Assembly (NCBI GenBank): GCA_964354225.1
Contig: CAYGZC010000050.1
Location: 1 to 36,141, forward strand
DNA: 36,141 nucleotides
Direction of reading: 5' to 3'
From: CAYGZC01 sp964354225
GTDB taxonomy: Bacteria > Bacteroidota > Ignavibacteria > UBA10030 > SZUA-254
Under the pieces are notes generated by a model. The model did no database searches. It was not told where the DNA came from and worked only from the letters and a program-made list of their open reading frames with translations. Made by a program: the position numbers and the translations under genes. This document shows, one piece after another, positions 26,153 through 33,071 of this stretch (position 1 is the stretch's first letter; each line of letters begins with the position of its first letter).

Positions 26153-26914
26153 ATGAGACATCAAATGCAATCTCTGCTCGAAGAAAAATCTATTCAAGGT
26201 GATAAATCAGTAAAGAGAGAATTAATTTGTGAGCGGCAGGGGAAATCCATCTATAAATCTGACAAGCCCGACCTTGTTATTCAAGCATTGAATTCAAATG
26301 GAATCACAGAAGAAGGGAAACATATTCCCACAAAGGCGGTAGATTCACTAAGGAATAAAATTTCTTCCTATCTCTTTGAATACATCGAGGGATTTCACAT
26401 CCCCACACATTTTATCAGCAAGCTCTCCGATGTTGAAATGATGGTCAAGCAGACTGAAATCATTCCTCTGACTGTCAAGGTGTTTAACTCCGTGAGTGGA
26501 ACCTTAATGAAACGATTCAATGTGAAGGAGATAATTCAGACTGATTTTCCAATCATTGAACATTACTTCAACAACGGAGCCCGTACTAACGCATGGGTGA
26601 ATGAATACCATGTTTATGCCTTAGGATTTGCAACGCCTGAAGAGTTTAAACAAATAAATCGAATAGCATCCAAAACGAATGCTGTATTGCGAGGGTTGTG
26701 TGATCGAAGAAATCTTGCGGTGGTAGATTTACATCTGGAGTTTGGAAGATATAAAAACCAAGTGATCCTAATTGATGAGATTTCTCCGTTCAACTGCCAT
26801 TTCTTAGAGGTATCAAATGGGAATAGGGCAAAACGGGATAAATATTCCATCGATCATGAAAATGCTGAAGAAGCGCTGACTGAATTAGCTGATCGCTTAA
26901 TGTTAAAAATATAG
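26153..26914 (+). CDS. purC: Phosphoribosylaminoimidazole-succinocarboxamide synthase (SAICAR synthetase)
   Basis: ATP-dependent ligase joining CAIR and aspartate in purine synthesis. Landmarks: RQGKSIYKSDKPDLVIQ near the N terminus, NKISSYLFEYIEGFHIPTHF, MMVKQTEIIPLTVKVFN, a conserved VNEYHVYALG, and LEFGRYKNQVILIDEISP, where the usual SP-D-TCR has become SPFNCHF. Length 253 compared with ~240, with ~15 extra N-terminal residues; ATG 26165 could be the true start. A promoter-like site is 31 bases upstream. It begins the housekeeping block and is separated from psd by 18 bases. Confidence 0.9.
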   Translation: MRHQMQSLLEEKSIQGDKSVKRELICERQGKSIYKSDKPDLVIQALNSNGITEEGKHIPTKAVDSLRNKISSYLFEYIEGFHIPTHFISKLSDVEMMVKQTEIIPLTVKVFNSVSGTLMKRFNVKEIIQTDFPIIEHYFNNGARTNAWVNEYHVYALGFATPEEFKQINRIASKTNAVLRGLCDRRNLAVVDLHLEFGRYKNQVILIDEISPFNCHFLEVSNGNRAKRDKYSIDHENAEEALTELADRLMLKI

Positions 26915-26932
26915 AGATGGAAAGTCAGCTCG

Positions 26933-27604
26933 GTGATTAGTAAATATGGGGCGGATGTTGTAATTCGATTTTTTTTAATTGCAGCGATTGTAATGCTCTG
27001 CGCTTTCACGCTTATTGAAAGTGGATTCATACGTTTGGCAATTTTGGTGATTATTAGTACCGCGGTAATATTTGTTATCAACTTTTTTCGGGATCCAAAC
27101 AGAATTGTACCAAAAGATGAAGGTTTGGTTATATCGCCTGCTGATGGCAAGGTAGTACTTATAAAAGAATTTTTTGAATCGGAATATATTCGGCAGGAAG
27201 CAATTCAGGTCAGTATTTTCATGTCACCATTGAATGTGCACGTCAATCGTTTTCCAATTTCAGGAGTGGTTACATATTTTAAATATATTCCCGGGAAATA
27301 TTTAGTTGCCTTTAATGAAAAATCTTCCGAGCTTAATGAGCGCACACATATTGGAATTGAAAATAACAGCTATAAAGTTATATTTAAGCAAATTGCAGGC
27401 ACCATTGCCCGTAGAATTGTTGCTGACATTACAGTTGGGCAAAAAGCAGCAGCAGGTGAGCGTTTTGGCATGATAAAGTTTGGCTCTCGTGTTGATGTGA
27501 TAATGCCAAAGAAATCTGAGGTGAAGGTAAACCTTGGCGAGCGCGTTCGCGCAGGCGAGTCTGTAATTGCAAGGTATTCGAAAACTACCGAGGAAATTGC
27601 TTAA
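26933..27604 (+). CDS. psd: Phosphatidylserine decarboxylase proenzyme
   Basis: Makes phosphatidylethanolamine by decarboxylating phosphatidylserine at the membrane. This is the short, self-processing type: two hydrophobic segments (~9-29 and 32-51), FFRDPNR, ISPADGKV, SIFMSPLNVHVNR, then the cleavage site Gly184-Ser185 (FGSRVDV) where Ser becomes the pyruvoyl group. Length 223 is normal. The start is GTG 26933; no in-frame ATG is nearby. Its TAA overlaps the ATG of pssA (TAATG), indicating coupled translation of the two consecutive pathway enzymes. Confidence 0.93.
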   Translation: MISKYGADVVIRFFLIAAIVMLCAFTLIESGFIRLAILVIISTAVIFVINFFRDPNRIVPKDEGLVISPADGKVVLIKEFFESEYIRQEAIQVSIFMSPLNVHVNRFPISGVVTYFKYIPGKYLVAFNEKSSELNERTHIGIENNSYKVIFKQIAGTIARRIVADITVGQKAAAGERFGMIKFGSRVDVIMPKKSEVKVNLGERVRAGESVIARYSKTTEEIA

Positions 27605-28371
27605 TGAGAATTACACGGGCAGTTGTACCAAGCCTGTTTACTATTCTAAATATCTTCAGCGGATTCAGGTCTATAATCCATACGTCTCAGGGCGATTATG
27701 TGCTTGCCTGTTGGTTTATAATCCTTGCTGCGATATTCGATTCACTGGATGGTATCATGGCACGGATTACAAAATCATCGAGCGATTTTGGTGTTGAGCT
27801 TGATTCTCTCTCGGATGTTGTATCGTTCGGTGCTGCACCGTCATTTCTTGTGTATAGTATCTATCTCCATTCGCTTGGAGGAATCGGGATGCTCATTAGC
27901 GCCATGCCAATGATCTTGGGAGCTTTGCGACTCGCCCGATTCAACGTTCAATTGATCGGTTACGATAAAGATTATTTCAAGGGTTTGCCGATACCCGCGA
28001 TGGCGATTACTCTAACATCGTATGTATTGACATATTATGATTATAGTGCTGGCTTCTCCGGTCTTGAGGCATCATTCCTTGCCCCCACCGTTGTAATGCT
28101 GTCGTTGTTGATGGTCAGTACATTCAAATACGATACCGTTCCGAAATTCTCACGTCGCGGAATAAAACAACACCCGTTACGTTTTACCATCGGCGTTATC
28201 GGCATCACTGCTATTGCCATATCTAGGGGACATGCTTTATTTCCGTTCTTCGTATTTTTCGTGGCAACGGGACCGCTGCGGTTCTTCGTTCAATTTATTC
28301 TTCATACAGCTCGTCACTCAGAAAAATCGGTTGAAGAGAAAGAAACAGAAATAACCAGTATTGATGTTTAA
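27604..28371 (+). CDS. pssA: CDP-diacylglycerol-serine O-phosphatidyltransferase
   Basis: Membrane enzyme making phosphatidylserine, the substrate of Psd. The CDP-alcohol phosphatidyltransferase motif is intact: DG-x2-AR-x8-G-x3-D-x3-D in LDGIMARITKSSSDFGVELD plus SLSD (about residues 43-66). About eight hydrophobic segments follow the pattern of the Bacillus-type enzyme. The start ATG overlaps the psd stop by one base. The C terminus is charged (EEKETE). It is followed 16 bases later by purS. Confidence 0.93.
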   Translation: MRITRAVVPSLFTILNIFSGFRSIIHTSQGDYVLACWFIILAAIFDSLDGIMARITKSSSDFGVELDSLSDVVSFGAAPSFLVYSIYLHSLGGIGMLISAMPMILGALRLARFNVQLIGYDKDYFKGLPIPAMAITLTSYVLTYYDYSAGFSGLEASFLAPTVVMLSLLMVSTFKYDTVPKFSRRGIKQHPLRFTIGVIGITAIAISRGHALFPFFVFFVATGPLRFFVQFILHTARHSEKSVEEKETEITSIDV

Positions 28372-28387
28372 ATAGGTAGTAATTCCC

Positions 28388-28654
28388 TTGTATATCGCCC
28401 AAATTACAATCACACTCCGGAAATCGATCTTGGATCCTCAAGGTAAAGCAGTTCATCATGCGATTGAAAGCTTGCAGATGAGCTTAGTTGAAGAAGTGCG
28501 TATCGGAAAATATATCGAAATGAAAATAAACGTTGATACCCAAGACGAGGCAAAGCATATAACGGAAGAAACATGTAAAAAATTATTGGCAAATCCTGTT
28601 ATGGAAGACTATACATTCTCGGTTGCAAAAATCTCTGATGTGTTTGCGATGTAA
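28388..28654 (+). CDS. purS: Phosphoribosylformylglycinamidine synthase subunit PurS
   Basis: Small subunit that bridges PurL and PurQ in the multi-subunit FGAM synthase. Pattern: ITLRKSILDPQGKAVHHAIESL, then VRIGKYIEMKINVDTQDEA and LLANPVMEDYTF, characteristic of PurS; 88 residues. The start is TTG 28388, chosen because the conserved YIAQITITLR strand begins right after it. purQ follows 54 bases later; purL is not in the window. Confidence 0.92.
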   Translation: MYIAQITITLRKSILDPQGKAVHHAIESLQMSLVEEVRIGKYIEMKINVDTQDEAKHITEETCKKLLANPVMEDYTFSVAKISDVFAM

Positions 28655-28708
28655 GATTTGAGATATGAACAGAATTGATTACTTAAAGTCCGGAATCTGA
28701 AATTCACC

Positions 28709-29455
28709 ATGTCTTATAATAGGCAAAAATTTGGCGTTGTTGTTTTTCCCGGTTCCAATTGCGACCATGATGCGTATTATATTTTGAGGCAAATTCTCGA
28801 TCAGGATGCTCATTTCTTGTGGCACAAAGATACTTCACTCGATGGAATCGATGTTGTGATTTTACCCGGGGGATTTTCCTATGGAGATTATCTAAGGTGT
28901 GGTGCGATAGCAAGATTTTCACCGATTATGAAAGAAGTAGTTGCCTTTGCACATAATGGTGGTATTGTTATCGGTATTTGTAATGGATTTCAGATTTTAT
29001 GTGAAGCAGGATTACTACCTGGTGCATTACTGCGCAACGAATGTTTGACGTTTGTATGCAAGTTCGTCGATCTTCGTGTTGAGAATAACAATACGAAATT
29101 TACCAGTGAATGCAATCTCGGTGAAGCATTGCGTATTCCGATTGCACACGGCGAGGGAAATTATTTTGTGGATGATGCAACACTGCAACAGCTTAAGCGG
29201 AATGGACAGATATTATTCCGTTACTGCGACCGGAACGGCTCGATTACGCCCGAATCCAATCCCAACGGATCGATTGCAAATATTGCCGGCATCATGAATA
29301 AGGAAGGAAATGTTATGGGGCTAATGCCTCATCCTGAAAGGGCGGCAGATCCTATATTAGGATGCACGGATGGTCAAAAGATTTTTAAATCGGTTATAAA
29401 AAGTTTTATTAATACTGAACATATAAACAATTATTTGGTTGCTGAAAGGAGTTAG
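28709..29455 (+). CDS. purQ: Phosphoribosylformylglycinamidine synthase subunit PurQ (glutaminase)
   Basis: Class I glutamine amidotransferase supplying ammonia to PurL. The nucleophile is Cys91 in IGICNGFQIL; VVFPGSNCDHD starts the domain and LPGGFSYGDYLRCGAIAR is the PurQ-specific loop; the His/Glu of the triad lie in LMPHPERAAD near the C terminus. Length 248, slightly longer than Bacillus PurQ (227). Three bases separate it from tatA. Confidence 0.95.
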   Translation: MSYNRQKFGVVVFPGSNCDHDAYYILRQILDQDAHFLWHKDTSLDGIDVVILPGGFSYGDYLRCGAIARFSPIMKEVVAFAHNGGIVIGICNGFQILCEAGLLPGALLRNECLTFVCKFVDLRVENNNTKFTSECNLGEALRIPIAHGEGNYFVDDATLQQLKRNGQILFRYCDRNGSITPESNPNGSIANIAGIMNKEGNVMGLMPHPERAADPILGCTDGQKIFKSVIKSFINTEHINNYLVAERS

Positions 29456-29458
29456 CAA

Positions 29459-29653
29459 ATGTTTGGCAATTTAGGAACAGGCGAGATAATATTAATTCTT
29501 CTCATCATTCTAATTTTCTTCGGAGCGAAGAAAATCCCCGAGCTTGCGCAAGGATTAGGTAAGGGGCTTCGTGAATTTAGAAAAGCAGCGAAAGATATTC
29601 AGGAAGATATTAATAAACCGCCAGAAGAACAAAAGAAGATCGATAATAAATAA
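29459..29653 (+). CDS. tatA: Sec-independent protein translocase subunit TatA/TatE
   Basis: 64-residue pore-forming subunit of the twin-arginine translocase. One transmembrane helix (~8-21), the FGAKKIPELA hinge, then an amphipathic helix (GLGKGLREFRKAAKDIQ) and a short charged tail. AAGGAG lies 8 bases upstream, inside the end of purQ. TatB/TatC are not nearby. TatA and TatB cannot be fully separated by sequence, but the short tail and LGKGLREFR favour TatA. Confidence 0.92.
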   Translation: MFGNLGTGEIILILLIILIFFGAKKIPELAQGLGKGLREFRKAAKDIQEDINKPPEEQKKIDNK

Positions 29654-29683
29654 CACCCGACTTATTCGGTTACCTTATAAGTA

Positions 29684-29713
29684 TTCCCGACGACAATATG
29701 CCGTGATCGGGAA
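29684..29713 (+). terminator. Weak hairpin between tatA and sucD
   Basis: TTCCCGA (29684-29690) pairs with TCGGGAA (29707-29713) over a 16-base loop, followed by AT-rich DNA. It lies in the 118-base gap after tatA and could end the pur/psd transcript. The stem is short, so support is modest. Confidence 0.3.
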
Positions 29714-29771
29714 ATATTATTAAGATTGATAACGAAGAATAATAATATTTTTCATTTTGCATTGAGGAATT

Positions 29772-30794
29772 ATGAGCATACTTGTAGATAAATCAACACG
29801 CTTAGTGGTTCAGGGAATTACCGGCGGCGAAGGAACATTTCATACATATCAGATGATTGACTACGGAACAAAAGTTGTTGCCGGAGTAACACCTGGAAAG
29901 GGTGGTTTGGTTTACAATGGAAGCGATCAATATCCATTTAAAAAGTCGGTTCCCGTTTTCAACACAGTCGCAGATGCGGTGAAGAATGAAGGAGCGAATA
30001 CATCGGTTATATTCGTGCCTTCTGCATTTGCAGCAGAAGCGATCATGGAGGCGGCAGAAGCGGGCATAAAACTAATCGTAGCGATAACTGAGGGTATCCC
30101 TGCGCGCGACATGGTAAAAGTATATGAATACCTTCAACGATCTGGAACCCGAATGATAGGTCCAAATTGTCCCGGAATTATTTCACCCGGTAAATGTAAG
30201 GTTGGGATTATGCCGGGATTTATCCATAAACCAGGGACTGTTGGAGTTATTTCTCGCAGCGGTACACTAACATACGAAGCTGTTTGGCAAGTAACACAGC
30301 TTGGTATGGGACAATCGACATGTATCGGAATCGGTGGCGATCCGGTTGTTGGAACTCGCTTCCTCGATGCACTGAAGTTGTTTAAAGACGATGATGGTAC
30401 GGATGCTGTAATTATGATTGGCGAAATCGGTGGTACTGCTGAGGAAGAAGCTGCCGATTATGTGAAGAAGAATTTCAAGAAGCCGGTCATTGGATTCATC
30501 GCAGGTCGGACAGCACCTCCCGGCAGACGTATGGGGCACGCGGGCGCAATCATTTCCGGCGGTAAAGGAACTGCCGCAGAAAAAATGGTAGCGATGAAGA
30601 AAGCAGATATCCATGTTGTGGAAAGTCCAGCGTTGATCGGTGAGATGGTGAAAAAAGTATTAGGGAAGAAGAATGCAAAGAAGAAAATAGTTGTTATTTC
30701 CAAAAGTAAAAGTCGGAAGGATAAAGTAAAAAATGATCGAGCGAACATTAGCTATACTAAAACCCGATTGTGTACGAAAGAAGCTTACCGGTGA
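29772..30794 (+). CDS. sucD: Succinyl-CoA synthetase alpha subunit with unusual C-terminal extension
   Basis: Alpha subunit of succinate-CoA ligase in the TCA cycle. Residues 1-~300 are canonical: LVVQGITGGEGTFHT, VTPGKGG, GPNCPGIISPGKCKVGIMP, SRSGTLTYEA, GIGGDPVVGT and the phospho-histidine His256 in GRRMGHAGAI. The family ends near EMVKKVLG; here ~40 basic residues follow (NAKKKIVVISKSKSRKDK and on), and the last 62 bases overlap ndk in another frame. GAGGAA precedes the ATG. The extension could be real or the result of a lost stop. The beta subunit sucC is not in the window. Confidence 0.92.
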   Translation: MSILVDKSTRLVVQGITGGEGTFHTYQMIDYGTKVVAGVTPGKGGLVYNGSDQYPFKKSVPVFNTVADAVKNEGANTSVIFVPSAFAAEAIMEAAEAGIKLIVAITEGIPARDMVKVYEYLQRSGTRMIGPNCPGIISPGKCKVGIMPGFIHKPGTVGVISRSGTLTYEAVWQVTQLGMGQSTCIGIGGDPVVGTRFLDALKLFKDDDGTDAVIMIGEIGGTAEEEAADYVKKNFKKPVIGFIAGRTAPPGRRMGHAGAIISGGKGTAAEKMVAMKKADIHVVESPALIGEMVKKVLGKKNAKKKIVVISKSKSRKDKVKNDRANISYTKTRLCTKEAYR

Positions 30795-31158
30795 AGCAAT
30801 AGCCCGGATCGAAAAAGCCGGGTTCAAAATTTTGGGAATGAAGAAAATCCGGTTGACAAAAGAAACGGCAAGAGGTTTCTATGCGGTTCATAAGGGAAAA
30901 CCATTCTACGATGGACTTGTGAAATTTATGAGTTCGGGACCATGTGTGCCGATAGCATTGGAGAAAGAGAATGCTATTGAAGATTTTAGAAAACTAATCG
31001 GAGCCACCGATCCAAAAGATGCGGTGCCCGGAACAATCCGCAAACTGTTCGCTGATAATAAAGGTGAGAATATCGTGCATGGCTCGGATTCGGTGGAGAA
31101 TGGGAAAATCGAAATCGGATACTTCTTCTCCAATAAAGAAATTATCGAACTTGAATAA
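30733..31158 (+). CDS. ndk: Nucleoside diphosphate kinase
   Basis: Transfers the gamma phosphate of ATP to other NDPs. 141 residues with RTLAILKPDCV at the N terminus, the catalytic His116 in NIVHGSDSVE (usually NAVHGSDS) and a normal end. GGAAGG lies upstream of ATG 30733, within the sucD reading frame; the two genes overlap by 62 bases. A bidirectional-looking hairpin follows the stop. Confidence 0.95.
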   Translation: MIERTLAILKPDCVRKKLTGEAIARIEKAGFKILGMKKIRLTKETARGFYAVHKGKPFYDGLVKFMSSGPCVPIALEKENAIEDFRKLIGATDPKDAVPGTIRKLFADNKGENIVHGSDSVENGKIEIGYFFSNKEIIELE

Positions 31159-31164
31159 TCCCAG

Positions 31165-32049
31165 TTAAACCTGCGAAGTTTTTCCAACCTTCGCAGGGCT
31201 TCCTCTCTGTTTTCTCGCCTCATATAAAAAAGCCGCACTTGCACTTGCTACATTGAGCGAGTCTGTCCCATTCATCATCGGGATGGAAAGATGTTCATCG
31301 CATACGTTCAATATTTGTTCTGATATTCCATCACCTTCGTTACCAAAAACAACACAGATATTGCCGGCAAGATCGCTGCTGAACAGCGAAGATTCTTCAT
31401 GCGGATGAGCGGCAATTACTCTCGTGGCATAGTTCGTTCGAAGTACTGTCAGTGACTCGATCAGATTATTACTGTGAATCACAGGAAACGTAAAGATGGC
31501 TCCCATCGAGTTCCTTACTGCACGCCGTAAATAGGGACTGGTTGATGTTTCTCCGACAATAACTGCATCAACACCAAATGCTGCACAGTTTCTCACTACA
31601 ACACCGACATTTTCTGCATTTACCAATCCATCCATTGCAACAAGGAGGTGAGGTTTTGAAATAGAGTGAATTGCTTCATCGAGAGATCGTTCTTGTGGTA
31701 CTCTGGCAACCGCCATGATTCCCTGATGGAGGTTGAAACCTACAATTGATTCGAGAAGATTTTTATTTGCAATAAAAATTGTCATTCGATCGCTGTTGGA
31801 ACGAGAGTGTAATGAAGTATTGGCTGATGTGCGATATTCGCTTTGAAAAAGTTGTTCGTACCATTCCGGTGTCATCAACATGGAAATTATAGTTAGGTTT
31901 GATGTGAGAAGACGGCGGACTACTTTTTCTCCTTCTGCAACAAAGATGCCTTGCTTGATGTGGTCAATGGGTCGGCGTAGCGTCCGGTATGGTTTAAGTT
32001 CTGGTAGATCGATTGATGTAATATTCTGGATGTTGGCTGAATTGTCCAT
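31165..32049 (-). CDS. SpoU/TrmH-family RNA 2'-O-methyltransferase
   Basis: SAM-dependent RNA ribose methyltransferase of the trefoil-knot (SPOUT) class; the exact rRNA or tRNA target is unknown. The N-terminal ~100 residues form the substrate-binding domain (GIFVAEGEKVVRRLL). Motif 1 is NAENVGVVVRNCAAFG, motif 2 VVFGNEGDGIS and motif 3 IPMMNGTDSLNVASASA, the knot residues. I chose ATG 32049; three codons further upstream are open from a weak start. The last codons lie within the hairpin shared with ndk. It is divergent from the YfcH gene, with which it shares an intergenic region of 95 bases. Confidence 0.9.
   Translation of the reverse strand: MDNSANIQNITSIDLPELKPYRTLRRPIDHIKQGIFVAEGEKVVRRLLTSNLTIISMLMTPEWYEQLFQSEYRTSANTSLHSRSNSDRMTIFIANKNLLESIVGFNLHQGIMAVARVPQERSLDEAIHSISKPHLLVAMDGLVNAENVGVVVRNCAAFGVDAVIVGETSTSPYLRRAVRNSMGAIFTFPVIHSNNLIESLTVLRTNYATRVIAAHPHEESSLFSSDLAGNICVVFGNEGDGISEQILNVCDEHLSIPMMNGTDSLNVASASAAFLYEARKQRGSPAKVGKTSQV
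31170..31197. terminator. Bidirectional terminator hairpin between ndk and the SpoU gene
   Basis: CCTGCGAAG (31170-31178) and its exact complement (31189-31197) lie 11 bases behind the ndk stop and inside the last codons of the convergent methyltransferase gene. Position between convergent genes supports a shared terminator. Confidence 0.5.
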
Positions 32050-32091
32050 AACACACAAAAGATAAATCTTATCGTCTTTAAAAACAAACTA

Positions 32092-32121
32092 TTGGCAAAT
32101 CTGCTGTAATATTATTACAAT
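32092..32121 (+). promoter_or_regulatory. Promoter candidate for the YfcH-type gene
   Basis: TTGGCA (32092-32097) and TACAAT (32116-32121) are 18 bases apart, 24 bases before the ATG at 32145, whose ribosome site is TTGGAGA. By eye only. Confidence 0.4.
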
Positions 32122-32144
32122 AAATAGAATATTGGAGATATGAC

Positions 32145-33065
32145 ATGAGAATTATAATTGCAGGTGGCAGCGGATTCATCGGTACCGAATTAATTCAAAG
32201 ATTACTCGATTCGGAGCATGAGATTGTATTGCTCTCCCGAAATCCCAATGCAGTTCGGTTAAAACAAAATGATTTGCTGCGGATTTTACCATGGGATGGT
32301 CAAACGATCGGAGAGTGGTCGGAGTTTATCGATGGTGCCGATGCAGTTATTAATCTCTCGGGAGAAAATATCGCGGCAAGACGGTGGAGTCAAAAACAAA
32401 AAGCCCGGCTGGTCAATAGCCGCATCGAGCCAACCCGGGCAATCATCCAATCAATCAACAAAGCGGAAAAGAAACCGCGAGTTTTGATCAATGCATCTGC
32501 CGTGGGATATTACGGAAATTATGGCTCAGGTGAGATAACGGAATCGCAAACTCATGGCGATGGTTTTCTGGCTAACTTATGTCTGCAATGGGAGCGAGAA
32601 GCAATGGAAGCTGACAAGTTAGGTTTACGTGTAGTTTTAATAAGAATAGGAATTGTTCTTGAACCATCTGGCGGGGCATTGAAGAAAATGTTGTTGCCTT
32701 TTAAACTGTATGCAGGAGGACCCCTTGGCTCGGGAAAGCAGTGGTTTCCTTGGATTCATCGTGAGGATGTTCTCAATGTTATTCTATTTGCGCTTGAGAA
32801 CGACTCATTATTGGGTGCCGTAAATGTGACATCGCCATCCCCGGTTACGATGAAGGAATTCGCCTGCTCGCTCGGTAAAGTGATGGGAAAACCTTCATGG
32901 ATATCCGTGCCATCGGTCATTTTAAAAATTGGATTGGGTGAAATGTCGGAAATGTTGCTCGGCGGCAGGCGGATCATACCAAAGAAATTACTCGATAACT
33001 CATTTGTGTTTCAATATCCAGATCTTGATAATGCTTTAGATGGGTTGATGAAAAAGAAAGATTAA
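32145..33065 (+). CDS. TIGR01777-family NAD-dependent epimerase/dehydratase (YfcH-like)
   Basis: Extended-SDR protein of unknown substrate. GGSGFIGTELIQRLL (residues ~7-21) binds the nucleotide; AVINLSGENIAARRWSQKQK and SRIEPTRAI are hallmarks of the YfcH/TIGR01777 group; SAVGYYG carries the active-site Tyr; GPLGSGKQWFPWIHREDV and a C-terminal DUF1731 segment (RRIIPKKLLDNSFVFQYPDLDNAL) complete it. 306 residues, family length. TonB-like gene follows after 6 bases, so they may be cotranscribed, without obvious functional link. Confidence 0.9.
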   Translation: MRIIIAGGSGFIGTELIQRLLDSEHEIVLLSRNPNAVRLKQNDLLRILPWDGQTIGEWSEFIDGADAVINLSGENIAARRWSQKQKARLVNSRIEPTRAIIQSINKAEKKPRVLINASAVGYYGNYGSGEITESQTHGDGFLANLCLQWEREAMEADKLGLRVVLIRIGIVLEPSGGALKKMLLPFKLYAGGPLGSGKQWFPWIHREDVLNVILFALENDSLLGAVNVTSPSPVTMKEFACSLGKVMGKPSWISVPSVILKIGLGEMSEMLLGGRRIIPKKLLDNSFVFQYPDLDNALDGLMKKKD

Positions 33066-33071
33066 TTCGAT

